From the NCBI GenBank assembly GCA_963794995.1, contig CAWCFV010000002.1:186001-250000 (forward strand): DNA of 64,000 nt, given 5' to 3'. Each line of letters opens with the position of its first letter. Position 1 is the first letter of the stretch. Below the pieces are notes generated by a model. It did no database searches, had not been told where the DNA came from, and saw only the letters and a program-made list of their open reading frames with translations. Shown one piece after another: positions 28,921-36,778 of the stretch. The stretch is from CAWCFV01 sp963794995 (GTDB taxonomy: Bacteria > Actinomycetota > Actinomycetes > JACCUZ01). The translations under genes were made by a program, and so were the position numbers.

Positions 28921-29085
28921 TCAGGGGCGCGACTGCGCCTCGGCCAGCCGGGCGTGCAGCCGGGTGCGCACCTCGTCGGGGGAGTACGACGCCCGCGCCC
29001 GGGCCGACCGGGCGACCACGACCCCGGTCGCCGCCACGCCGACCAGACCGGCCAGGCCGAGGATCTTCCAGGGGCTCAGGGGCAC
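28921..29085 (-). CDS. Small single-pass membrane protein
   Basis: A 54-residue protein with one hydrophobic helix (WKILGLAGLVGVAATGVVVA) followed by a basic stretch and a C-terminal YSPDEVRTRLHARLAEAQ helix. Function unknown; similar small proteins occur in other actinobacteria. The GTG at 29085 is supported by a TAGCCT -10 seven bases upstream and by a divergent gene sharing the same promoter core. The longer open frame extends into the opposing gene and is not used. Confidence 0.65.
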   Translation of the reverse strand: MPLSPWKILGLAGLVGVAATGVVVARSARARASYSPDEVRTRLHARLAEAQSRP

Positions 29086-29091
29086 CGTGCC

Positions 29092-29098
29092 TAGGCTA
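29092..29098. promoter_or_regulatory. Bidirectional -10 element (TAGGCTA)
   Basis: The seven bases TAGGCTA give TAGGCT on the plus strand, six bases before the GTG at 29104, and TAGCCT on the minus strand, seven bases before the GTG at 29085. One near-symmetric core thus seems to start two divergent leaderless transcripts. Confidence 0.55.
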
Positions 29099-29103
29099 CC
29101 GGC

Positions 29104-29769
29104 GTGGCGGGACGGCGCGGGCGGACGAGGGCGGTGCCTGCCGTGCCGTTCGCCGAGGCGGTCGAGCTGACCCGCACCGGTGACCTGTGGCTGTTCCGGG
29201 GGCACACCGCCGCCGACCGGGCCATCCAGGTCACCACGAACAGCCCGGTCAACCACGTCGGCATGGCGGTCGTCCTCGACGACCTGCCGCCGCTGATGTG
29301 GCACGCGGAGCTGGGGCGGTCGCTGCCCGACGTGTGGACCGGTACCCACCAGCGGGGCGTGCAGCTGCACGACCTGGGGCAGGCGGTGCAGGTCTGGGCG
29401 CACCGCTACGGCCAGCGGGCCTGGCTGCGCCAGCTCGACCGGCCGGTGACCCGGGCCATGGAGGACGACCTGCTCCGGACGATCTCGCGGCTGGACGGCA
29501 CGCCGTTCCCCTCGACCGCGGGCCTCGCGGGGCGCTGGCTGACCGGGCGGCTTCCCCGGCGCCGCCGCGGGTCGCCCGGCGTGGCCCTCGAGACGGCCTA
29601 CTGCGCCGAGGTGGTGGCGCTGACCTACGAGGCGATGGGTCTGCTGCCGGCGGGTCGCCGGCCCAGCTGGTACGACCCCGGGAGCTTCTGGAGCGGCGAC
29701 GACCTGCTGCTGGAGACCGGTGCCCGGCTGGGCGGCGAGATCGCCGTCGACGTGCCGGCGCCGGCGTGA
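29104..29769 (+). CDS. YiiX/YaeF-like permuted papain-fold hydrolase
   Basis: Putative amidase or lipid-linked peptide hydrolase of the permuted NlpC/P60-like (YiiX, C92) group, 221 residues. The layout fits: TGDLWLFRG, catalytic-type histidine near residue 51 in NSPVNHVGMAVV, and cysteine near residue 167 in TAYCAEVVALTYEAMG. No signal peptide is evident. Leaderless GTG start. It is translationally coupled (GTGA) to the LD-carboxypeptidase gene, which suggests a shared role in cell wall or peptide turnover. The family call is moderately sure. Confidence 0.7.
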   Translation: MAGRRGRTRAVPAVPFAEAVELTRTGDLWLFRGHTAADRAIQVTTNSPVNHVGMAVVLDDLPPLMWHAELGRSLPDVWTGTHQRGVQLHDLGQAVQVWAHRYGQRAWLRQLDRPVTRAMEDDLLRTISRLDGTPFPSTAGLAGRWLTGRLPRRRRGSPGVALETAYCAEVVALTYEAMGLLPAGRRPSWYDPGSFWSGDDLLLETGARLGGEIAVDVPAPA

Positions 29770-30695
29770 CGGGCGCGCTCACGCCCCTGGCCCGGCCGCC
29801 GCGGCTGGCGCGGGGCGACCGGGTCGCGGTGGTGGCACCGAGCGGCCCGCTGGTGCCCGAGCGGCTGGCCCGGGGCGTCGCGACGCTGGAGTCGTGGGGG
29901 CTCGAGGTCGTCGTGGGCCGGCACGCGCTGGCGTCCCGGCGGCACCTCGCCGGCACCGACGAGCAGCGGGCCGGGGACCTGCAGGCGGCGTGGTGCGACC
30001 CGGCGGTGCGCGCGGTCGTCTGCGGCCGCGGCGGGTCGGGGGCGGCACGGGTGGTCGACCTGCTCGACTGGGACACGATGCGCGCGGCCGGGCCCCGGGT
30101 GCTGGTGGGCTTCAGCGACGTCACGACGCTGCACCAGGCGGTCGCCGGGCGGCTGGGCCTGGTCAGCCTGCTCGGGCCGATGGCCGCGACCGAGGTGTTC
30201 GCCGGGGGCTCTCCCGACCCCGCGACGGTCGAGGGGCTGCGGACGACGCTGTTCGCCCCGGAGGCGGCGCAGACGCTCGCCGCCGGCGGCCTGCGCGCCG
30301 TGGTGCCGGGCCGGGCCCGGGGGGTTCTGGTCGGCGGCACCGTCGCGCTGCTCGCGCAGTCGGTCGGCACCCCGGAGCACCGGCGGGCAGCCGGTGGCAT
30401 CGCGGTCCTGGAGGACGTCGGCGAGCCCACCTTCCGGCTCGACGCGATGCTCACCCAGCTGCTGCGGACCGGCTGGTTCGACGGGGTCGCCGGGGTGGTG
30501 CTGGGCACCTTCGAGGGCTGCGGGGCGGACGCCGAGGAGGTCGTGGTCGAGCGTCTCGGGGCGCTGGGGGTCCCGCTGGCCACCGGGCTGCCCTTCGGGC
30601 ACGGGCGCCCGCAGCTCACCGTGCCGCTGGGCGCCGAGGCCGACCTGGACACCGGCGCCGGCAGCCTGGTGCTGCGCCGGCCGGCGCTGGCCTGA
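29766..30695 (+). CDS. LD-carboxypeptidase (peptidase family S66)
   Basis: Muramoyltetrapeptide-type carboxypeptidase that removes the terminal D-Ala from murein tetrapeptides during wall recycling, 309 residues. N-terminal RGDRVAVVAPSGPL; nucleophile serine in VGFSDVTTLHQ; catalytic Glu in VLEDVGEPTFRLD; His in GLPFGHGRPQLTVPLG. GTG overlaps the preceding stop. It converges on the broken GH15 gene ten bases beyond. Confidence 0.92.
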   Translation: MTGALTPLARPPRLARGDRVAVVAPSGPLVPERLARGVATLESWGLEVVVGRHALASRRHLAGTDEQRAGDLQAAWCDPAVRAVVCGRGGSGAARVVDLLDWDTMRAAGPRVLVGFSDVTTLHQAVAGRLGLVSLLGPMAATEVFAGGSPDPATVEGLRTTLFAPEAAQTLAAGGLRAVVPGRARGVLVGGTVALLAQSVGTPEHRRAAGGIAVLEDVGEPTFRLDAMLTQLLRTGWFDGVAGVVLGTFEGCGADAEEVVVERLGALGVPLATGLPFGHGRPQLTVPLGAEADLDTGAGSLVLRRPALA

Positions 30696-30704
30696 CGGCG
30701 CCGG

Positions 30705-32521
30705 TCAGCCGGCCTCGGTGGAGCCGCGCTCCTCGGCCGGGGCGGTGCGCCCCCGGCGGGGGCCCTCGGAGAGGTTGAGGGCGGAGTTGACCAGCGCCAG
30801 GTGGCTGTACGCCTGCGGCACGTTGCCCAGCTGCCGGCCGGCCACCGGGTCGTACTCCTCGGCCAGCAGGCCGACGTCGTTGCGTCAGGCCGAGCAGGTG
30901 CTCGAAGTGCTCGCGGCCCTTCTCCAGCTGGCCGTCGAGCACCAGGGCGTCGCCGAGCCAGAAGCTGCACGCGACGAAGGTGCCCTCGTCGCCGGGCAGG
31001 CCGTCCGCGCCGTCGCTGGTGTCGTACCGCAGCACCATCCCGTCCCGGGCGAGCTCGCGGGTCACCGCCCGCAGGGTGCCGCGGACCCGCTCGTCGTCCG
31101 GGGGCAGGAAGCCCACCTGGGGGATCAGCAGGAGCGCGGCGTCGAGGCCGCGCGAGCCGTAGTACTGGGTGAACGTCGCCCGCTCGCTGTCGTAGCCCTT
31201 CGCACAGACGTCGGCATGGATCTCGGCGCGCATCGCCCGGTACCGGTCGACCGGGCCGTCGAGGTGCATCTCCTCGACCGTGCGCACCGCCCGGTCGGCG
31301 GCGACCCAGGCGAGGACCTTGGAGTGGGTGAAGTGCTGCCGGTCACCCCGGACCTCCCACAGGCCCTCGTCGGGCTCCTTCCAGCCGGACTCGAGCCAGT
31401 CCATCAGCCGGCGCTGCATCCGCCACGCGTCCTCGTCCGGGTCGAGACCGTAGCGACCTGGCCAGGTAGAGGGTGTCCATCACCTCGCCGTAGACGTCGA
31501 GCTGGAGCTGGTCGACCGCCCCGTTGCCGATCCGGACCGGGGTCGACCCCTCGTAGCCCGCCAGCCAGTCCAGCTCGCGCTCGGGCACGTGCCGCTCGCC
31601 GGCCATGCCGTAGAGGATCTGCAGCCGCTCCGGCGAGCCCGCGATCGCCCGAAGCAGCCACTCCCGCCAGGCACACGCCTCCTCCGAGTAGCCGGTGCGG
31701 ACGAGCGCCTGCAGGGTGAAGGTCGCGTCGCGCAGCCAGCAGAACCGGTAGTCCCAGTTGCGGATGCCGCCGATCTCCTCCGGCAGGGAGGTGGTGGCGG
31801 CCGCCACGATGCCGCCGGTGGGCGCGTAGGTGAGCGCCTTCAGGGTCAGCAGCGACCGCACGACGGCGTCGCGATAGGGCCCGGTGTAGGTGCAGTGCTG
31901 CGCCCACGACGTCCAGAACCGCTCGGTCTCCTCCAGGGCGCGGTAGGGGTCCACCGGACGGGGGCGGTGCCGGTAGGACGGGTTCCAGGTGAGCACGAAC
32001 GCCACCCGGGAGCCGGCCTCGATGGTGAAGTCGGCGGTGGACGCGAACGCGTGCCCGCGGTGCGGCACGTCGCTCGCCAGCCAGACCGCGTCCGGCCCGG
32101 CGACGGCCGCGAGCATGCCGTCGAGGTGCCGGACCCACGGGACGACGTCGCCGTAGCCGAACCGCAGGCGCAGCTCGCTGCGCATCTCGACCCTGCCCTG
32201 CACGCACTCGACGATGCGCACCACGTCGGGCGCCTCGCCCCGCTCCGGCATGAAGTCGACGACCCGGACCGCGCCCTCCGCAGTGACCCACTCGGTCTCG
32301 AGCACCATCGTGTCGCCGCGGTAGCGCCGGCTGGTGCACGCCCCGCCCGCGCGGGGCGCGACCCGCCAGTGGCCGTTCTCCTCGTCGCCGAGCAGGGCGG
32401 CGAACACCGCGTCGGAGTCGAAGCGTGGGAAGCACAGCCAGTCGATCGACCCGTCGCGGCCGACGAGGCCGGCCGAGAGGCGGTCGGAGATCAGCGCGTA
32501 GTCCTCGATGCGTCCCGGCAC
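30705..32521 (-). pseudogene. GH15 glucoamylase/trehalase-like gene with two single-base insertions
   Basis: Encodes a family 15 glycoside hydrolase of the type acting on trehalose or alpha-glucans, about 604 residues once repaired. It begins MPGRIEDYALISDRLSAGLV and includes SIDWLCFPRFDSDAVF, GIRNWDYRFCWLRDA and FVACSFWLGDAL. Two extra bases break it: near 31456 (coding strand GCCAGG-T-CGCTAC, expected LARRYGLDPDED) and near 30885 (GGCCTG-A-CGCAAC, expected LGLRNDVGLL). Removing both gives one open frame to a stop at 30705. Read as a recent pseudogene or sequencing errors; nothing else is decayed. It follows SURF1 by nine bases. Confidence 0.85.
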
Positions 32522-32530
32522 GTGCCCTGC

Positions 32531-33307
32531 CTACCCGGAAACCCGGACGTTCACCACGGGGCGGGAGACCGGGTCGGCGGTCCGCCGGTCGGTGGCCTCC
32601 CGGCGGGCCAGCGCGACGTAGCCGCCGAGGGCGATCAGCGCGAACAGGAACCACTGGACCGCGTACGCGAGGTTCAGGCCGGTGCTGACCTCGGCCACCC
32701 GCAAGGGGGCCGGGACCCGCTCCGGGGCCGGGTCCTCGCGGGTGAGCTCGGCGTACCCGCCGTACAGCGGGTAGGGCAGCCCCTCCCGGATCGCCGAGAC
32801 GTCGATCCGGGTCACCTGGCCCGTGGGTGGCGTGCCGGTCGTCGAGGCGGGCTCGCTGGCCCGGACCCGGGCGGTCACGACCACCTCGCCCGGCGGGGGC
32901 GGCGGCACGTCGGGGACGACGGTGGCGTTCTCGCCGGCCGGCACCCAGCCGCGGTCGACGAGCAGGGCCGGGCCGGCAGCCGTGCGCAGGGGGACCAGGA
33001 CGTGGAAGCCCACCTCACCGTCGTACGGCCGGTTGCGGACCAGCAGGGTCCGGGCCGGGTCGTAGCGGCCGGTCGTACGGACCCGGCGCCACCGGTCCCC
33101 GTCGTCCGGGCCGCGGCGCAGGCCCAGGAGCCGCTCCGGCGGGACGGGGGCCGCTGCCACGTTCCGCGCGACCAGGTCGTTCGCCGCGGTCTTCGACTCG
33201 AACCGGTGCAGCTGCCAGCGCCCCAGGGCGACGCAGGACGCCGCGACCACGACCGCGACAGCCAGCAGGCCCAGCCAGCGCCGGGTCAGCAGGAACCGGT
33301 ACACCAC
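32531..33307 (-). CDS. SURF1 family cytochrome oxidase assembly protein
   Basis: Membrane protein of the SURF1/Shy1 family that assists heme a insertion into cytochrome oxidase. About 258 residues with an N-terminal helix (LGLLAVAVVVAASCVALGRWQLHR), the LVRNRPYDGEVGFHVLVPL and LVDRGWVPAGE motifs in the outer domain, and a C-terminal helix (YAVQWFLFALIALGGYVALARR). Two tandem GTG codons (33307 and 33304) can start it; a TACCGT -10 six bases before the second favours 33304. It supports the ctaA/ctaB heme A pathway. Confidence 0.9.
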   Translation of the reverse strand: MVYRFLLTRRWLGLLAVAVVVAASCVALGRWQLHRFESKTAANDLVARNVAAAPVPPERLLGLRRGPDDGDRWRRVRTTGRYDPARTLLVRNRPYDGEVGFHVLVPLRTAAGPALLVDRGWVPAGENATVVPDVPPPPPGEVVVTARVRASEPASTTGTPPTGQVTRIDVSAIREGLPYPLYGGYAELTREDPAPERVPAPLRVAEVSTGLNLAYAVQWFLFALIALGGYVALARREATDRRTADPVSRPVVNVRVSG

Positions 33308-33332
33308 CCGACGGTATCCGGTGGAGGGCGCC

Positions 33333-33338
33333 TAGGCT
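33333..33338 (+). promoter_or_regulatory. moaA -10 element
   Basis: TAGGCT six bases before the GTG at 33345, in a 37-base spacer divergent from SURF1; indicates a leaderless moaA transcript. Confidence 0.5.
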
Positions 33339-33344
33339 GAGGGG

Positions 33345-34331
33345 GTGCTGGTGGACACGTTCGGACGGGTCGCGACGGACCTTCGGGTCTCGTTGACCGA
33401 CAAGTGCAACCTGCGGTGCTCGTACTGCATGCCGCCCGAGGGGCTGGAGTGGCTGCCCGGCCCCGAGCTGCTCACCGACGACGAGGTGGTCCGGCTCGTC
33501 GCGGTCGCGGTCTCCCAGGGCGTCGACGAGGTCCGCTTCACCGGCGGCGAGCCGCTGCTGCGGCGTGGCCTGGTCTCGATCGTCGAGCGGGTGGCCGCCC
33601 TGACACCACGGCCACGCACCTCGCTGACCACCAACGGCATCGGGCTCCAGAAGGTTGCCGGTGCCCTCGCCGCGGCCGGGCTGGACCGGGTGAACGTCTC
33701 CCTGGACACCCTCGACCGTGAGCGGTTCCGGGAGATCGCCCGGCGCGACCGGCTCGCCGACGTCCTGGCCGGCATGGCGGCCGCCGCCGAGGCCGGACTG
33801 GTGCCGGTCAAGGTCAACGCCGTGCTGCTGCGGGGCGTGAACGACCACGAGGCTCCGGCGCTGCTGCGCTGGGCCCTCGGTGCGGGCTACCGGCTGCGCT
33901 TCATCGAGCAGATGCCGCTGGACGCCCAGCACGGCTGGGACCGGGCGACGATGGTCACGGCCGAGGAGATCCTGGCGGCGCTGACCGCGGAGTTCGACCT
34001 CAGCCCCGTCGGCGCCGACGACCGCGGCAGCGCCCCCGCCGAGGAGTGGGTCGTCGACGGCGGTCCCGGCCGGGTGGGGGTCATCGGCTCGGTGACCCGG
34101 CCGTTCTGCGGCACCTGCGACCGGGTGCGCCTCACCGCCGACGGCCAGCTGCGCAACTGCCTGTTCGCCAAGGACGAGTCCGACCTGCGCAGCGCCCTGC
34201 GGGCCGGTTCCTCCGACGAGGACCTGGCGGAGCGGATGCGGGCCGCGCTCCGGGCCAAGCTGCCCGGCCACGGCATCGACGACCCGGGCTTCCTGCAGCC
34301 GACCCGGCCGATGTCGGCCATCGGCGGCTAG
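33345..34331 (+). CDS. moaA: GTP 3',8-cyclase MoaA
   Basis: Radical SAM enzyme that starts molybdenum cofactor synthesis by cyclising GTP. The 328-residue protein has the radical SAM cluster motif CNLRCSYC, the SAM-binding FTGGEPLLRR, the second cluster ligands in FCGTCDRVRLTADGQLRNCLF, and the required C-terminal Gly-Gly (MSAIGG). Other moa genes are not in the window. Leaderless GTG start. Confidence 0.96.
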   Translation: MLVDTFGRVATDLRVSLTDKCNLRCSYCMPPEGLEWLPGPELLTDDEVVRLVAVAVSQGVDEVRFTGGEPLLRRGLVSIVERVAALTPRPRTSLTTNGIGLQKVAGALAAAGLDRVNVSLDTLDRERFREIARRDRLADVLAGMAAAAEAGLVPVKVNAVLLRGVNDHEAPALLRWALGAGYRLRFIEQMPLDAQHGWDRATMVTAEEILAALTAEFDLSPVGADDRGSAPAEEWVVDGGPGRVGVIGSVTRPFCGTCDRVRLTADGQLRNCLFAKDESDLRSALRAGSSDEDLAERMRAALRAKLPGHGIDDPGFLQPTRPMSAIGG

Positions 34332-34341
34332 ACCGAGGAGG

Positions 34342-34605
34342 CTAGCTCTCGTCGGTCGGGGTCGGCGTCCACTCGCCGATCGGCACGACCTGCTTGAGGA
34401 AGCCGCGAGCGTCGAGGAACCGGGTGAGCTGCTCCCGGTGGTCGTCGCACGTGGTCCAGGTCTTGCGGCGTCCCGGGGTGTGCAGCTTCGGGTTGTTCCA
34501 GCCCAGCACGCAGGTGGCGTCCGCGCGGCAGCCCTTCGCCGAGCAGACGGGGGAGGCCGAGTCGCGCTCGGTCGCCTCGTCCGGCCCCGGGCCGCCGCCG
34601 GTCAC
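34342..34605 (-). CDS. Small Cys-rich protein, possible zinc-binding
   Basis: An 87-residue protein of an actinobacterial family without known function (some homologues are labelled acetone carboxylase, probably wrongly). Four candidate metal ligands: Cys residues in PVCSAKGCRADATCVLGW and a CDDH in TTCDDHREQL. The conserved WNNPKLHTPGRRKTW lies between. It converges on moaA. The GTG at 34605 gives the full family length. Confidence 0.7.
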   Translation of the reverse strand: MTGGGPGPDEATERDSASPVCSAKGCRADATCVLGWNNPKLHTPGRRKTWTTCDDHREQLTRFLDARGFLKQVVPIGEWTPTPTDES

Positions 34606-34780
34606 GGCGCAGCTGTCGGCGTGACGGGGGCCGACGGGGTGATCCGGGCGGGGAAGGGCGATGCCGGGCAGCCACGGGGGGAGCCGCCCGGCACCGCTCT
34701 GTCGGCGTCGGCACCGTGACCCGGAGGTCGGGCGCGACGCCTCGACCCGAGTATTGCACGAATCGGTGTCACGTCCGTCG

Positions 34781-35104
34781 TCATCGGTCGATGGCGCGCC
34801 GGTCGGGCACCACGCCCGCGTCGGGCAGGTCGACGGTGCGCTCCCGGCCCGCGTTGGCGAACACGACCGACACGTACGGGAGCCCGACGGCGAGGACGAT
34901 GAAGCCCCAGCGCAGGTAGCCGTCGGTGAGGACGGCCAGCAGGAAGCAGGCGGTCCGGACGCCCATCGAGACGAGGTAGCGGCGGGTCCGGGCGTTCACG
35001 TCCTCGCGGACTCCGCGCCGGGCACCGGTGATCTGGTAGACCGGCTCGGCCGGGTCCTTGCGGCGGAAGCTGCCGGGGCGCTGCACCCCTTCACAGTAGG
35101 TCAC
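34781..35104 (-). CDS. DUF3099 family membrane protein
   Basis: A 107-residue protein with the DUF3099 pattern: VYQITGARRGVREDVNARTRRY, then SMGVRTACFLLAVLT and LRWGFIVLAVGLPYVSVVFAN, two membrane helices, and a charged tail. Function unknown; found across actinobacteria. The start is uncertain (GTG at 35104 with an AGGGG upstream, or GTG at 35086). Divergent from dodecin. Confidence 0.78.
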   Translation of the reverse strand: MTYCEGVQRPGSFRRKDPAEPVYQITGARRGVREDVNARTRRYLVSMGVRTACFLLAVLTDGYLRWGFIVLAVGLPYVSVVFANAGRERTVDLPDAGVVPDRRAIDR

Positions 35105-35130
35105 CCGTCGAGCCCCTGCCGGAGGCAGTC

Positions 35131-35343
35131 ATGAGCAACCGCACCTACCGCGTCACGGAGATCGTCGGCACCTCGTCCGAGGGTGTCGACGAGGCCATCC
35201 GCAACGGCCTGAGCCGGGCCGCACAGACCCTGCGGCACCTCGACTGGTTCGAGGTCACGCAGATCCGCGGCCAGGTCGTCGACGGCGCCCCCCAGCACGT
35301 CCAGGTCGGCATGAAGGTCGGCTTCCGCCTCGAGGACGCCTGA
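35131..35343 (+). CDS. Dodecin family flavin-binding protein
   Basis: A 70-residue dodecin subunit that assembles into a hollow dodecamer storing flavin or CoA ligands. It matches the family along its length: YRVTEIVGTSSEGVDEAIRNGL, the flavin-stacking tryptophan in LDWFEVTQIRGQV and the ending VQVGMKVGFRLED. The ATG has GGAGG five bases upstream. Confidence 0.93.
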   Translation: MSNRTYRVTEIVGTSSEGVDEAIRNGLSRAAQTLRHLDWFEVTQIRGQVVDGAPQHVQVGMKVGFRLEDA

Positions 35344-35362
35344 CTGCCGCGGGCCTGGTGGC

Positions 35363-36778
35363 TCAGCTGGCCTTGCTCACCGAGGACATGTTGAAGTCGC
35401 CGACCCGCCAGGTCGGCATGGCCGAGCGGGTGAAGTAGTCGCCGAACTCCCGCGCCAGGGTCTGCTCGGTGAGCCCGACCTCGGTGAGCCGCCCGAGCAG
35501 GTCCACCGGGCTCTCGTTGAAGCGGAAGTTGTTGACCTCCGCGACCACCTCGCCGCCCTCGACCAGGAAGACGCCGTCGCGCGTCAGACCGGTGAGCAGC
35601 AGGGTCTGCGGCTCCACCTCGCGGATGTACCAGAGGCAGGTGAGCAGCAGGCCGCGGCCGGTGTCGGCGACCATCGCGTCCAGGTCGCGGGTCGCGTCGG
35701 CCGAGGACATCAGCAGGTTGTCGACGCCGGGGGTCACCGGGAGCCCGGTGAGCTCGGCCGAGTGCCGGGTCTGGATCAGTGCCCGCAGCTCGCCGTCCGC
35801 GACCCAGTCGGTCTCGCCGAGGGGGAGGCCGTTGTCGAACACCGACTGGGACGACCCCGACTCGGCCGCCAGCACCCACGGGTCGCACTGGATCCCCTCG
35901 GCGGCCGGGTCGCTCCACACCCTCAGCGGCTTGTCCGCCAGCCGCTCGCCGACGCGCGTGCCGCCGCCCTGCCGGCTGAAGACGGTCCGGCCGTCGTCGG
36001 CGTCGCGGGCGACCGCGGTCCAGTAGAGGTAGGCCATCAGGTCGGCGACCGCGCTCGGCGGGAGCAGCGTCTCGTACCGTCCGGCGTCGAGGTCGACGCG
36101 GCGCCGGGCCCAGGACAGGCGCCGGGCCAGCTCGCCGTCGACGGCGGCCATGTCGACGTCGCGGAAGTCGCGGGTGCTCTGGCCGACCCACGACGAGCGG
36201 GACCAGTCCGCCGTCTTGCCGGTGACCTCGATCCGGCCGGTCGGCTGGGCATGCCGCAGCCGGAGGCCGGTCGAGCTGCCGAGGTAGGTGGTGGCGACCT
36301 GGTGCTCGGCGAACCCGAACAGCTCCCGCCCCGCGGCCCGGGCCTCCAGGAACACCTCGCCCAGCGTGGTCGCCAGCTCGCCGAAGACCCCGATCGAGGT
36401 CTCCTCGGGCGCGTCCGCGAACCCGTCGCCGGACCCGGGCACCTGCTCCGGGGTGACCAGCGGCCGGGCGTCCTCCGCGGGGCGGCCGGTGCGGGCGGCG
36501 TTCTCGGCGGCCCGCACCACCGCCTCCACCTGGTCGAGGCCGACGTTGCTGCGCGAGACGACGCCGGTGGCCGTGCCCTCGCGGGCACCGTGGGTCGCGA
36601 TCACGGTGAGCTGGCGGCCGCGCATCACCCCGTTGGTGGTGAGGGTGTTCGAGGCCCAGCGCAGGTTGGTCTCGCTGGACTCCTCGGCCAGCACGACGCA
36701 GCCGTCGGTTCCCGACATCTGCAGCGCCCGCTCGACGACCTCCTGCGCGGTCACGTCGGTGGTGGTCGTGGTGGTCAT
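35363..36778 (-). CDS. TldE/PmbA-like metallopeptidase subunit
   Basis: Partner subunit of the TldD/TldE peptidase complex that degrades unfolded or modified peptides, 471 residues. It has the PmbA-type start (VVERALQMSGTDGCVVLAEE), a central YETLLPPSAVADLMAYLYW and the end motif DGVFLVEGGEVVAEVNNFRFNES. The zinc HExxxH motif is absent, as expected for TldE. The ATG overlaps the tldD stop as ATGA, so the two are made together. Confidence 0.9.
   Translation of the reverse strand: MTTTTTTDVTAQEVVERALQMSGTDGCVVLAEESSETNLRWASNTLTTNGVMRGRQLTVIATHGAREGTATGVVSRSNVGLDQVEAVVRAAENAARTGRPAEDARPLVTPEQVPGSGDGFADAPEETSIGVFGELATTLGEVFLEARAAGRELFGFAEHQVATTYLGSSTGLRLRHAQPTGRIEVTGKTADWSRSSWVGQSTRDFRDVDMAAVDGELARRLSWARRRVDLDAGRYETLLPPSAVADLMAYLYWTAVARDADDGRTVFSRQGGGTRVGERLADKPLRVWSDPAAEGIQCDPWVLAAESGSSQSVFDNGLPLGETDWVADGELRALIQTRHSAELTGLPVTPGVDNLLMSSADATRDLDAMVADTGRGLLLTCLWYIREVEPQTLLLTGLTRDGVFLVEGGEVVAEVNNFRFNESPVDLLGRLTEVGLTEQTLAREFGDYFTRSAMPTWRVGDFNMSSVSKAS

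Noticed and set aside
30880..31460. Programmed +1 frameshifting in the GH15 gene
   Set aside because: Neither site has a slippery codon plus stop arrangement; two independent shifts in one mRNA would be very inefficient. Kept only as a remote alternative.
34606..34780. Small ORFs in the spacer between the Cys-rich protein and DUF3099 genes
   Set aside because: No start with a plausible ribosome site and no conserved-looking sequence.
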